A stretch of 64,000 nt of DNA from Halohasta litchfieldiae (GTDB lineage Archaea; Halobacteriota; Halobacteria; Halobacteriales; Haloferacaceae). The notes below the pieces were generated by a model. It was not told where the DNA came from. It was given only the letters and a program-made list of their open reading frames with translations, and did not search any database. The stretch covers positions 372,001 through 436,000 of the forward strand of contig NZ_CP024845.1 in NCBI RefSeq assembly GCF_002788215.1, in the 5' to 3' direction. Both the position numbers and the translations under genes were made by a program. Each line of letters opens with the position of its first letter. Positions within the stretch are counted from its first letter, which is position 1. This document shows, piece by piece, positions 49,348-58,826 of this stretch.

Positions 49348-51032
49348 CTACCACTCCTTGCTGATATTGCCAATCTCGAAGCGTGCGCCGCCGGTGTGGC
49401 TGTCAGTTACCGAGACGGTCCAGCCGTGTGCGTCGGCGATCTGTTCGACGATTGCGAGACCCAGCCCCGTCCCGTCGGCGTCGGTCGTGTAGCCGTCTTC
49501 GAGCACTCGGTCCTGTTTGTCGGAATCCCAACCCCGTCGTCGGCAACGTAGAGCGTCGACTTCGTCGACGTCTCGTCGGCGGTTCCGACGGTGATCGCAA
49601 GCGATTCGGGTGTCGAATCGTCGCCTTTGGTTTCGGTGCCGTGTTCCACGCTATTCCGAAACAGGTTCTCAAACAATCGCGTGAGTCGATCCGGATCGGC
49701 GACGATTTTTGTGTCGCCGTCGACCGAGAGCGATGCTCCGTTGGCCTCGGTGTGGTCCCACGCCTCTCGGGCGATGGTGTCGACCGAGACGGCTTCCGGC
49801 TCGGTCACTGCCTGTCCCTCGCGGGCCAACTCCAGGACGTCGTCGATGATCTCCTCCATGCGCTCGGTCGCCCGCTCGATCTCATTGAGATTGTCCAGAT
49901 CGCCGGTGATTCGTGTCTGTTCGATGTAGCCGTTGGCGACGTTGATCGGACTGCGGAGGTCGTGGCTGACGAGACTGGCGAACTCATCGAGTTTCTCGAT
50001 CTGCTGTTCGAGTTCCCGCTCGCGGCGCTTCTGCTCGGTGACATCCTGTAGCAAGAATAGCCAGCCGACGTGGCGGTCCCGCCCATCGAAGATCGGCGTC
50101 GACTCGATAGCGTAGTAGACGTCCCCGAGTTCGACCGTGAGTTCGCTGGTGTCGGTGGTCGCTGTCAACTCCTCGTAGGCCGCCACTGACTCGGACAGAT
50201 TGAGGACCTCGCTTACACTGGCCCCAAGAACCGACGTCTCGATGTTCATCATCCGTTCGGCCGCCGGATTGATGTCGATGATTCGGTCATCGGTGTCGAC
50301 GACGACCATTCCGTCTCGGACGCTGTCGATGACTTTCTCGCGGGCAATCGGCGAGAGGTCGACGAATCGGTATTTGATGATTGCGACCGCAAAAAGCGAA
50401 CACATAATCACGAACCCTAACGGCGTGGTATCGAAGCTAATCACCCCCGAAATGAAGACCGCGTTCATCGGCAACGGAGCGAACAACCCGGCTGCCAACA
50501 GAATCGCCTGCCCTTTGTACAGCGCCCGGTTGGTCCTGACGAGTCGTTCGACAATGAGCAGCGAGGTGACCAATACCAGCAGATAGGCGTAGGTCGAGTG
50601 GAGCCAGAATGCCGGGCCCCACTGTTGGTCGACGCCGATTGGGGCGGCCGGATCGAGCCCGATAAAAAAGAGATCGCCGGGGTTGAAAATCACGAATCCC
50701 AGAAGGAAGATGGGATGAATCGACAGCAGTCCCAGAAGGGTCGGTGTGACGTATCGCTCGCGACCGGTGTATTCGAGTGCGAACACGAACACCGCCGCCA
50801 GCCCAACGGCGACGCCGATATACACCACCGTAATTCCGGAGAGTGCGACCGATCCCCACGGGAGCGTCGTTATGAACAGTCCGAACGACCAGACGGCTGA
50901 TGAAAACCCGGCGATGCTCAACGGGAGGGCAGCCGTCTTTTCGCGGTGTCGCCAGAGGACGCCCCCGGTGTACAGCGCAATCACAGTGGCAGCGATGTAG
51001 ATGCCACCTACTGTGAGGTCACTCATACCCAT
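49348..51032 (-). pseudogene. 7TM-PAS histidine kinase with a frameshift in the ATPase domain
   Basis: N-terminal seven-helix membrane sensor (residues about 8-220), PAS domain (VRDGMVVVDTDDRIIDINPAAERMM), HisKA with phospho-His in LVSHDLRSPINV, and HATPase_c with N box NLFRNSVEHG and G1 VADDGVGIP. Just after G1 the reading frame shifts: the in-frame text becomes nonsense (TNRTECSKTATR), whereas the +1 frame reads RVLEDGYTTDADGTGLGLAI, then VEQIADAHGW, to TAG at 49348. One missing base near 49520 explains it. Likely a recent inactivation or a sequencing error. Confidence 0.75.
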
Positions 51033-51268
51033 ACGAAACAAGTCATAATTCGTGGGCAACTCGTTATATGTTGTGCTACCTGACTAGTCGTTGTCTGTTT
51101 ATTACCCACGAGTAGAACGGTCTACTACAGATAGGACCATAACTATCTGTGGTGGTCGACCACTCGCGCACTCGATTTGGGGCGACTCGGTCGGTTACTG
51201 CGGCTCTCGGGACCGCAGCGGCTGGCTGAACCGCACGCTTCAAACGGGTGGCCGACCCAGACCGAGCC

Positions 51269-52321
51269 ATGACAGACAGCCACGATTCCGACGCGGAGGC
51301 CGACGCAGCCGACGAGTACGAGGAGCCAGAACGAACCACCTTCGACCACGATCCAGTCGACCACAGCCACGTCTGGGCCGGCATGAGCGTCGGCGATCTG
51401 GCCGACCAGTACGGACACGCCGGCATCGGCGCGGCGGGCGTCCACGAAGCAGTCGACATCTACACCGAAATGCTCGCGGACGACGACTGTACCGTCTTCA
51501 TGTCGCTGGCGGGGGCGATGGTGCCGACCGGCATGCGGCGGATCGTCTCGGATCTGATTCGGGATGGCCACGTCGACGCCCTGATCACCACGGGCGCGAA
51601 CCTGACCCACGACGCCATCGAGGCCATCGGCGGCAAACACCACCATGGCGAGCATGAGCATCCCGATCTCGACGACCGGGAGTTCGACGAACAGCTCCGC
51701 GACGAGCAGGTCGACCGAATTTATAACGTGTATCTCCCGCAGGAACACTTCTCGCTGTTCGAAGCCCATCTCCGTGACAACGTGTTCCCGCCGCTGGCCG
51801 ACCAGGAGTCGGTCAGTATTGCGGAACTCTGCGCCGAACTCGGCAAGGCGAACTCGGAGCGGAATGATGAGGAAGGAATCGACGAAGACGCTGGCATCGC
51901 CGCGGCGGCCTACGAGAACGACGTGCCGATCTACTGCCCGGCAGTGCAGGATTCGGTCTTTGGCTTGCAGGCGTGGATGTACTCCCAAATTTCGGATCTC
52001 ACCCTCGACGCGCTGGCGGATATGACGCCGCTGACGGATCTGGCCTACGAGGCTGACACTGCGGGCTGTCTGCTCGTCGGCGGCGGCGTGCCGAAGAATT
52101 TCACGCTCCAGACGATGCTGGTGACGCCCGGGGCCTACGATTACGGGGTCCAGATCACGATGGACTCGCCGTCGACTGGCGGGCTCTCTGGGGCGACGCT
52201 CGACGAGGCGCGGTCATGGGGGAAACTGACGAAGGAGGCGCGCAACGTGACCGTGCTTGGGGATGCGACGGTGCATCTCCCGCTGATCGTGGCTGCGGCT
52301 CGTGAACAGTTGGGCGAGTAG
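51269..52321 (+). CDS. dys: Deoxyhypusine synthase
   Basis: A 350-aa enzyme using spermidine (or agmatine-derived equivalent) and NAD to modify aIF5A. Family stretches: HVWAGMSVGDLADQYGHAG, VFMSLAGAMVPTGMRR, ALITTGANLTHD, PIYCPAVQDS and CLLVGGGVPKNFTLQT with the active-site Lys, and QITMDSPSTGGLSGA. ATG 51269 is chosen over a GTG seven codons upstream. Acidic N-terminal extension (residues 1-30). Confidence 0.9.
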   Translation: MTDSHDSDAEADAADEYEEPERTTFDHDPVDHSHVWAGMSVGDLADQYGHAGIGAAGVHEAVDIYTEMLADDDCTVFMSLAGAMVPTGMRRIVSDLIRDGHVDALITTGANLTHDAIEAIGGKHHHGEHEHPDLDDREFDEQLRDEQVDRIYNVYLPQEHFSLFEAHLRDNVFPPLADQESVSIAELCAELGKANSERNDEEGIDEDAGIAAAAYENDVPIYCPAVQDSVFGLQAWMYSQISDLTLDALADMTPLTDLAYEADTAGCLLVGGGVPKNFTLQTMLVTPGAYDYGVQITMDSPSTGGLSGATLDEARSWGKLTKEARNVTVLGDATVHLPLIVAAAREQLGE

Positions 52322-52376
52322 GATTTGGATAAAAGCAGTCCTCTCTTCATACCAACGAATACAGAGCTTCAAACGG

Positions 52377-53012
52377 CTACTCTAAGATGACAGAGAATCC
52401 CCACTCTGCGGACGATTGCGGCTCGGCATTGTCCGAGACAATCGAAATCGTCGACTCGAAGCGATGCTCCCCAACAGGCAGACAGCCATCAGCGTCGGGC
52501 GTGGCATACAGATCGACGAGTCGACTGCTGGAGTCACCGGCGTCGATCTCGAAGGTCTGATACTCATCGGTAGTGGCGATCAGTTCGGTCAGCCGCCAGC
52601 AGTCGGCCTCTGCGGGATACTCGCCGTCGCCCGGCAGGAGTGTGAGCAATCCAGAGTCGGCGGTGACATGCTCGAAATGAACAGCGCGGCCTTCCCCGAC
52701 TCGCAGTGGCTCGTCGCTGGTGTTTTCGAGCGTCGTCCGGAGCCGTGGCGGGTGGTCTTCGGTGGCGGTATCACGAACAATCTCGACCGAGGGTTGAACG
52801 GGAATATCCGGGTCCTCGTCAGTCGAGACAAGCGTGACGCCGGGGCCGCCCGTTCCCTCAGGGCGCGTGCCACCAGCACTGTTATCGGAGCCGTTCGTTT
52901 CCGATGGCGGAAGGCCATCTGGGCTACGGCCGGTACAGCCAGCAAGCCCACCCAGCAGTACAGCCCCGGTTCCACCGAAATAGCGGAGATACCGTCGACG
53001 TGCGTGGTCCAT
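52377..53012 (-). CDS. Predicted Tat-exported lipoprotein of unknown function
   Basis: A 211-aa protein with RRRYLRYFGGTGAVLLGGLAGC at the N-terminus: twin-Arg region, hydrophobic stretch and lipobox LAGC ending near residue 26. The mature part has a low-complexity Gly/Ser/Asp linker followed by an Ig-like domain (LRTTLENTSDEPLRVGEGRA). Such lipoproteins are widespread in haloarchaea. No enzyme motif. Confidence 0.65.
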   Translation of the reverse strand: MDHARRRYLRYFGGTGAVLLGGLAGCTGRSPDGLPPSETNGSDNSAGGTRPEGTGGPGVTLVSTDEDPDIPVQPSVEIVRDTATEDHPPRLRTTLENTSDEPLRVGEGRAVHFEHVTADSGLLTLLPGDGEYPAEADCWRLTELIATTDEYQTFEIDAGDSSSRLVDLYATPDADGCLPVGEHRFESTISIVSDNAEPQSSAEWGFSVILE

Positions 53013-53222
53013 AGCTTATCGTAGCCACCCTCTCTATGTAGTTTTATCTGAAAGGTAAACAGTTACTTCACCGTTCCAGTATGCGACCGCAGTGTCGACG
53101 ATTCAGTCGTGGATGCTCACTTTTGTACCGTATTCTCCCTCTGTGTGAATCCTCGTCGAAACGCAGAAACCAGCGTTTGTGCCTACGAAACATTTTATAT
53201 TACTGTGGTAAACCACGGACAT

Positions 53223-53474
53223 ATGGCCGACATTTCTGAACTCCTGCTCTACGTGGTTGTCGGTGGCCCGATTCTTCTCATCGTGGTTTTGTTGCTCCTT
53301 ACAGGCCCCATTGGCTGGTTTACTGTCGTATTCATCGCAATCGGTGCTATGGTACTCCGTTCGTTACTCGAAGAGTCGCCCACAGGTGGTTCTGATAAGG
53401 AAAACTGTCCTGCCTGTGGGAGCCTGAACCCACCCACTTCGGAGACATGTGACCACTGTGGCGACTCGATCTAA
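53223..53474 (+). CDS. Small membrane protein with zinc ribbon
   Basis: An 83-aa protein (ATG 53223). Hydrophobic residues about 6-45 likely form two helices, then a CPACGSLNPPTSETCDHCG ribbon near 62-80. A common haloarchaeal design without known function. The TATA-like TTTTATATTA box 25-32 nt upstream supports the start over longer in-frame readings. Confidence 0.6.
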   Translation: MADISELLLYVVVGGPILLIVVLLLLTGPIGWFTVVFIAIGAMVLRSLLEESPTGGSDKENCPACGSLNPPTSETCDHCGDSI

Positions 53475-53639
53475 CTCCTCCGTCCAGATGGTCGACCAAT
53501 CGGTGCAGTCGACGCCGTGTGCCTCGCTGCTCGGTCTGCAGCACCCAATTCTCGCCACCACTGTCGTGATTACCTCGGCTATGCGGTGGGAGCGTCGACG
53601 GACGAAAGCCATCAAGTAGGATGGGCTTGATTGTCCAGT

Positions 53640-54092
53640 ATGCTTGAATCCGGTGACCCAGCACCCGAGATTACCGCCACCAACCAGTACGGCGAGGAAA
53701 TTACGCCCACATTCGAGGAGCCAACAGTCGTCTACTTCTACCCGAAGGACTTCACCGGCGGCTGTACCATCGAAGCCAACGATTTCCAAGACGTGCTCCC
53801 CCAATATCGGGAAGCAGGGATCACCGTCTATGGCATCTCGATGGATGACGTCGACAGCCACGCCGAGTTCGCCGACGAGGAGGGAATTCTGTTCGATCTG
53901 CTCGCCGATCCGGACGGTGCTGTGGCCGAAGCTTTCGGTCTCGACACCGCGGAGGGTCACACGGATCGCCGGACGTTCGTCCTCGCCAATGGTGAGATTT
54001 TCGCCACGTACAATCCCGAACTCGCCGACCCAGCAGGGCATGCCCGTGAGGTGCTGAACGATACGCGAAACGAGTTCATTACTGGCGGGTGA
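53640..54092 (+). CDS. Peroxiredoxin (Bcp/PrxQ type, single Cys)
   Basis: A 150-aa thioredoxin-fold protein: YFYPKDFTGGCTIEANDF has the peroxidatic Cys42 (usual T-x-G-C-T), and RRTFVL supplies the active-site Arg. No second Cys exists anywhere, so it works as a one-Cys enzyme needing an external thiol. Reduces peroxides; complements KatG. Confidence 0.82.
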   Translation: MLESGDPAPEITATNQYGEEITPTFEEPTVVYFYPKDFTGGCTIEANDFQDVLPQYREAGITVYGISMDDVDSHAEFADEEGILFDLLADPDGAVAEAFGLDTAEGHTDRRTFVLANGEIFATYNPELADPAGHAREVLNDTRNEFITGG

Positions 54093-54128
54093 ACTACGGG
54101 TTTGTTAGGCCCGTTGTCCCGCAACCGA

Positions 54129-55478
54129 TTACTCTTCGAGATAGTCCTCGTCACGCCCGGCATGCTCGCTGTCGGCACGCCTGCGGACGTCCACCTGATA
54201 ATGCTGGAGAATATCCCGCCCAAGGAGGAGCGGATAGTCCATATGCCCACGATCCTCGACACTCGCGGTGACAGTGTGTTGATTCCCACCGACCCCGATC
54301 ACGAGGTCGACCACGGGTCGGGCTTTCCCGGTTTTGCTGCTCCCCGAGCGAACGCGGGTCATGCTTTTGATCGGTCCCGCCCCGATGTCGGCGGCGAGAC
54401 TGGTGTCGATACTGCTCCGGGTCGCGCCCGTATCCGATTTGGCGTGGGTCTGCCGCGAGCCACTGGTGCCGATGACGACTACCTCCTCGATGTAGCCGAT
54501 CAACGGCGTCTCCTCACTCGATTGGGGCTCCGGTCTCGGCATCGATTTCGGCCGCGAATCGTCTAGGCTGGTCGACAACCCCTCGACGCGTTCGTCGTCG
54601 ACAGTCCCCCCGGCGCGCTCGATGGCGAGTTTGGCAATGTAGGGCGCGGGGCTCTTGTTCGTCGCCTCGTACAATCCTTTAAATCCTGCCGTGGGGTTGA
54701 CTTCGAGGACGAACCAGCCGTCGTGGCCCTCGACGAGGTCGACGCCGGCGTAGTCGAGTCCTAACACGTCGGCCGCGTAGAGCGCGGTTTCGGCGGCCTC
54801 CTCGGGGAGTTCGGGCATGGCGTCTTGGACCGAGCCACCGAGGGCGACGTTGGTTCGCCAGTCGCCCTCCGGCGCATAGCGGTACATCGCGCCGATGACC
54901 TCGTCGCCGACGGTATATATCCGGAGATCACGATGTTTCTGATCATCGCGGTCGATCAGCTCTTGGAGGAACGCTTGTCGGTTGCCGACCTTCGGATTCA
55001 CCGGCTCGGTGAGGTCGACTTTCCACGTGCCGCCGCCGTGAGTGCCGATGGCGGTTTTATAAACGCCGACGTCGCCGAACCGCTCGCGGCCGGCGTTGAG
55101 CCGTTCGTTGGAGAGCGCCAGCAGGGCATCGGGCACCCGGATGTTCCAGTCGGCCAGCGTCGCGCCGGTGGCGAACTTGTGGATCGAACCAAGCACGGCA
55201 TCGGGGGTGTTGAGCATCGGGCGAATGTGCTCAAACGTTGCGGCGAGGCCCAGTCCCTCGGCTGGCTCCTCGGTGTTCGACAGCAGGAGCCGATTTGCGA
55301 TGATGTCGACGTCCGGCTCCAGAGTCACTTCGCTGTCCTCGATGCTGATCGCGGTGTTTTCACGTCGGAGCCAGACCGACTCGTGGCCCAGATCGTCGAC
55401 TGCGTTGAGAATCGCCTTCGTTTCCTTGCTCGTGTGGAGCGACAGCACGCCAACCCGAACAGGGGTGTCGTCAGTCAT
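54129..55478 (-). CDS. RimK-like ATP-grasp ligase fused to a retropepsin-like (ATP-dependent zinc protease) domain
   Basis: About 449 aa from ATG 55478. N-terminal ATP-grasp: IHKFATGATLADWNIRVPDALL, KTAIGTHGGGTWKV (P-loop-like Gly-rich), LDYAGVDLVEGHDGWFVLEVNPTAGF (metal Glu/Asn). After a linker (about residue 300-330) a second domain begins: VVVIGTSGSRQTHAKSDTGA TRSS with Asp-Thr-Gly-Ala, as in the DUF785/RimK-associated aspartic-protease family. RimK adds glutamates to a protein or tetrahydromethanopterin-like cofactor; the tail may trim or bind the product. Confidence 0.78.
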   Translation of the reverse strand: MTDDTPVRVGVLSLHTSKETKAILNAVDDLGHESVWLRRENTAISIEDSEVTLEPDVDIIANRLLLSNTEEPAEGLGLAATFEHIRPMLNTPDAVLGSIHKFATGATLADWNIRVPDALLALSNERLNAGRERFGDVGVYKTAIGTHGGGTWKVDLTEPVNPKVGNRQAFLQELIDRDDQKHRDLRIYTVGDEVIGAMYRYAPEGDWRTNVALGGSVQDAMPELPEEAAETALYAADVLGLDYAGVDLVEGHDGWFVLEVNPTAGFKGLYEATNKSPAPYIAKLAIERAGGTVDDERVEGLSTSLDDSRPKSMPRPEPQSSEETPLIGYIEEVVVIGTSGSRQTHAKSDTGATRSSIDTSLAADIGAGPIKSMTRVRSGSSKTGKARPVVDLVIGVGGNQHTVTASVEDRGHMDYPLLLGRDILQHYQVDVRRRADSEHAGRDEDYLEE

Positions 55479-55611
55479 AGAGATACATACCGGATACATG
55501 GGGAAAGAGACACCGGTAGGCGGCTTGAGCCGACCTCCATTGCTATTGATTGGTCGGATCGCCTACGTGACGGTCGACAGCTAATTGTAGCCTCGCACGG
55601 TTGGTGTTCAC

Positions 55612-56229
55612 ATGGCACAGGACGTCTGGGTAGTTCGACACGGACAGCGACAGGATACGGTCGACCCCGACTGGGAACTCACCGCAGACCGGATTCACGA
55701 TCCCGGACTGACCGAACTTGGTCGGTGGCAGGCGTGGCGATGCGGTCGGTTCTTCGCCGACCGAGGCATCAAATTCGAGGCCGTCTACTGCTCGCCGTTT
55801 TTGCGGACGGTCCAGACCACAGCCGAAATCTACGGGGAGACCGGCCACGAAGCGCGGCTGGAGCCCGGACTCGGCGAGCACCGGAACGCCGAGTGGTTCG
55901 ACAGCGAGCCGGAGACGCTCTCACACCGGACGCTGGCTAACTACTTCGAGCCGATCCGGAGCGATCACGAGCCGTTTGTCATCCCCGACTTCCCCGAGGA
56001 GCATCACGAGGCCGAACGGCGGGCTGGCGAGACCGCCCGGCGGATCGTCGACGCCCACGATGGCCCGGTTCTGATGGTCGGCCACGGGCTGACCATCGGT
56101 GGGGTTGTGCGAGGATTGGTTGGGTCGACTGAGGGCGTCGACGCGCCGCTGTGTGGCATCACACGGATAGACCAGCGAGACGGCGAGTGGGAGTTGGACT
56201 TCTCAGGGCACATCGACCACCTCGAATAG
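55612..56229 (+). CDS. Histidine phosphatase family protein
   Basis: A 205-aa enzyme of the phosphoglycerate-mutase-like fold: VVRHGQRQD at residues 7-15 (catalytic RHG), Arg in SPFLRTVQT, Glu in EHRNAEWFD and second His in VLMVGHGLTIGG. Intact active site. Substrate unknown; small members act on phosphoproteins, sugars or cobalamin intermediates. Confidence 0.82.
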   Translation: MAQDVWVVRHGQRQDTVDPDWELTADRIHDPGLTELGRWQAWRCGRFFADRGIKFEAVYCSPFLRTVQTTAEIYGETGHEARLEPGLGEHRNAEWFDSEPETLSHRTLANYFEPIRSDHEPFVIPDFPEEHHEAERRAGETARRIVDAHDGPVLMVGHGLTIGGVVRGLVGSTEGVDAPLCGITRIDQRDGEWELDFSGHIDHLE

Positions 56230-56303
56230 CTGTCGACCGTTCTGGAATCGATCAGACGGACCTGCTAAGCAACTGTTATTTATCTGTGCGTGGTAGGTAC
56301 TGT

Positions 56304-56729
56304 ATGGCTCAATGGCTTCGACTGTCGACATACGTCCCGGATCGCCCGCCGACGTGGACAGAAGTCGGGCTCGCAGTGTTAGTCGTCGTCACCCATGGAT
56401 TGTCCCTTCAGTTCAGATCGCCGTGGCTCCCCGCAGTACTCGCTGGGTTCGTCCTGTTTTCTCTGGCAATCGGTCCCGTAGCGAACTCGACTGTCGGCCG
56501 CCGAGTCGGCGACTGGTTTCGAACTATCGGCTACCGCGGCCGGGGGACACTCATCGTCCTCTTTGCTATCGGGGTTGCAGTCGGCGCACAGTCCCCGGTG
56601 GTTCCGACGCTACTGCTTGCCGATATCGGATACGGTGGCCTCGGTGCCTGTGTCCTGTTTACCGCACTGCACCTGATTGTGGCCCGCGACGTGTCGGGCT
56701 GGTCGACCGATGAGTCAGGCGTCGATTAG
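56304..56729 (+). CDS. Small integral membrane protein
   Basis: A 141-aa protein starting MAQWLRLSTYVPDRPPTW, with four hydrophobic helices (about 20-35, 42-60, 78-95, 105-125). ATG 56304 lies 26-32 nt after a TTATTTATC box, so leaderless. No family recognised. Confidence 0.55.
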   Translation: MAQWLRLSTYVPDRPPTWTEVGLAVLVVVTHGLSLQFRSPWLPAVLAGFVLFSLAIGPVANSTVGRRVGDWFRTIGYRGRGTLIVLFAIGVAVGAQSPVVPTLLLADIGYGGLGACVLFTALHLIVARDVSGWSTDESGVD

Positions 56730-56886
56730 TCGTAGCTGGGGACGAAATTTTAGTTAAAAAGCCGCAGGGCAGCCGAGTCTGTTGAGATTCCGGTTCGATA
56801 CAAAGTCGACGTATCGTGGCTCTAGAGCGGCCACTGCGAGTCCGACCGCGCGTGGATTTATATACAGCCCCTCTAACCAGACAGCC

Positions 56887-57909
56887 ATGAGCAATGACGG
56901 GGCCTTCACCTACAACGGGGGGAAGGTCGACCCCGGCGAGACCCAAAACATCCGGTATGGGATCAGCGAGACGTATCTCGGCGATCCGGTTCGGATTCCG
57001 GTCACCATCATCAACGGTAGTCGACCCGGCCCCACCGCCTTTCTCTCGGCGGCGGCCCACGGCGACGAACTCAACGGCATCGAAGTCGTTCGGGAGGTCG
57101 CCCACGACTGGGACCTCTCGAACCTCGCTGGCACGCTCGTCTGCATGCCAGTGCTTAATGTTCCCGGCTTTCTGGCCCAACAGCGCTATCTCCCGATCTA
57201 CGACCGGGATCTCAACCGCTCGTTTCCGGGTCGACAGGGCTCGACGAGCGCCAAACGGATGGCCTACCAGATTTATACCAACTTCATCGAACCCTGTGAC
57301 TTCGGGATCGATCTCCATACCTCCACGCGTGGGCGGTCGAACATGCTCCACGTCCGGGCCGACATGGCCGATGCTGGCACCCATCGACTCGCGCTCGCGT
57401 TCGGCACCAACGTCATTATCGACAGCGAGGGCCCCGACGGAACGCTCCGCGGGGAGGCGACCGCAGACGAGGTTCCAACGATCACCATCGAGATGGGCGA
57501 GGCACACCGCTTCCAGCGCGAACTGATCGACGAGGCGCTCAGAGGCGTCGAAAGCGTGTTTGCCGAGTACGAGATGCTCGATGAGACCACCGTCCGGTGG
57601 CCCGGTTGGCGGACGATCATCACCGGCGATCACGAAAAGACGTGGATCCGCGCTGACGTGGGTGGGATCGTCGACATGCATCACGACCGCGGCGCGCTGG
57701 TCCACGAGGGCGACGTGATCTGTACGATCACGAATCCCTTCAAGGACGACGATATCAGCGTCAGCGCGCCGTTTACAGGGCTGATGGTCGGGATTCTCGA
57801 AAACCCGGTCGTTTATCCCGGGAACCCGCTGTGCCATCTGGTCGAACTCGGCGGCCAGACCAAGCGCGTGGTCGAACTCAAACGCGGGTCGACCAGTCAG
57901 GAGGGTTGA
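56887..57909 (+). CDS. Succinylglutamate desuccinylase/aspartoacylase-family deacylase
   Basis: A 340-aa zinc enzyme. Zinc motif HGDELNG near residue 58-64 (His-x-x-Glu), DRDLNRSFPGRQGS substrate loop, LHTSTRGR second His, and Glu in TIEMGEAHRF. C-terminal beta-barrel with biotinyl-like fold (GGIVDMHHDRGALVHEGDVI). ATG 56887 follows GATTTATATAC 25-32 nt upstream. Removes acyl groups from an amino-acid-like substrate; exact substrate unknown. Confidence 0.82.
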   Translation: MSNDGAFTYNGGKVDPGETQNIRYGISETYLGDPVRIPVTIINGSRPGPTAFLSAAAHGDELNGIEVVREVAHDWDLSNLAGTLVCMPVLNVPGFLAQQRYLPIYDRDLNRSFPGRQGSTSAKRMAYQIYTNFIEPCDFGIDLHTSTRGRSNMLHVRADMADAGTHRLALAFGTNVIIDSEGPDGTLRGEATADEVPTITIEMGEAHRFQRELIDEALRGVESVFAEYEMLDETTVRWPGWRTIITGDHEKTWIRADVGGIVDMHHDRGALVHEGDVICTITNPFKDDDISVSAPFTGLMVGILENPVVYPGNPLCHLVELGGQTKRVVELKRGSTSQEG

Positions 57910-58025
57910 GGTCGACAAAACCGGACACCTGTCTATTTTTGCATCCATCTCTCCGGTGACCGTTGGGCTGCTGACAGCCCTACGACGTAACTTCTATACT
58001 ACCCCGGTACAGATCCACATACGAC

Positions 58026-58451
58026 ATGAGTCAGTCGTACAATCGGGGCCTTATCGAGGACTTCGGCCGCTGGCGGGAGTTCTCCGCGGGAATGTGGGCG
58101 TGGATCTTCCACAAGTTCACCGGCTGGGTGCTTGTGGGCTATCTGTTCACCCACATTGCGGTTCTCAGCACGGCGATCCCGGCATCAAGCCAGGACGCTG
58201 CGACGCTGGCCGCAAACGAGGACATCTACACGACAACGATCGTCGCGCTCGAAAGCCTACTTGTGGTTCGAATCCTCGAAGTGGGCCTGCTCGCGGTCGC
58301 TGTCTTCCACATCCTCAACGGGCTTCGCCTACTGTTCGTCGACCTTGGTATCGGGCTGGAATCACAGGACAAGAGTTTTTATGCCTCCTTGATCCTCACG
58401 GGAGCGATCACGGTGGCCTCCGTCCCAACGTTCGTCGCGGGGGCGTTCTGA
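58026..58451 (+). CDS. sdhC: Succinate dehydrogenase cytochrome b subunit
   Basis: A 141-aa membrane subunit: helices about 35-50, 78-100, 118-138, with His in IFHKFTGW and FHILNGLR as heme/quinone ligands. First gene of sdhCDBA, next gene starts 1 bp after its stop. Anchors SDH to the membrane and passes electrons to menaquinone. Confidence 0.88.
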   Translation: MSQSYNRGLIEDFGRWREFSAGMWAWIFHKFTGWVLVGYLFTHIAVLSTAIPASSQDAATLAANEDIYTTTIVALESLLVVRILEVGLLAVAVFHILNGLRLLFVDLGIGLESQDKSFYASLILTGAITVASVPTFVAGAF

Positions 58452-58452
58452 G

Positions 58453-58824
58453 ATGGCAGAGCACTATTCCTCGTTCACGAAGGGCGGGAGACTCTGGCTC
58501 TGGCAGCGAATTACGGCGGCGTTCCTCGTCGTCGTGCTCGCGTTCCACTTCTTCCTGCTCCACTTCGTCTACCACGCCGACGAGGTGACCTTCGCGCTGA
58601 GTCAGGCTCGGATGGAGACGCTGAGCTACTACTCGCTGATGATCCTGTTCCTGTTTGCGGCGACGTTCCACGGCGTCAACGGCGTCTACAACGCCCTGAT
58701 CAACCAAGGGTTGACAGGCACCAAGCGCCAAGTCGTTAAATGGACCCTCGTCGCCGCCAGCGTCGTGCTCCTCACCCAAGGAGTCCGGACGGCAAACGCC
58801 TGGGCCGGAATCGGGTTCTTCTAA
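58453..58824 (+). CDS. sdhD: Succinate dehydrogenase membrane anchor subunit
   Basis: A 123-aa protein, three helices (about 20-42, 60-85, 98-118), with His in HFFLLHFVYH and FHGVNGVYN. It is the smaller anchor in the haloarchaeal CDBA order. Spaced by one base from sdhC and 2 bp from sdhB. Confidence 0.88.
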   Translation: MAEHYSSFTKGGRLWLWQRITAAFLVVVLAFHFFLLHFVYHADEVTFALSQARMETLSYYSLMILFLFAATFHGVNGVYNALINQGLTGTKRQVVKWTLVAASVVLLTQGVRTANAWAGIGFF

Positions 58825-58826
58825 CC

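Noticed and set aside
53364-54041. 225-codon minus-strand reading over peroxiredoxin
   Set aside because: Shadow of the clear peroxiredoxin gene.
54825-55940. 371-codon plus-strand reading across the RimK-like gene
   Set aside because: Overlaps two clear genes and has shadow composition.
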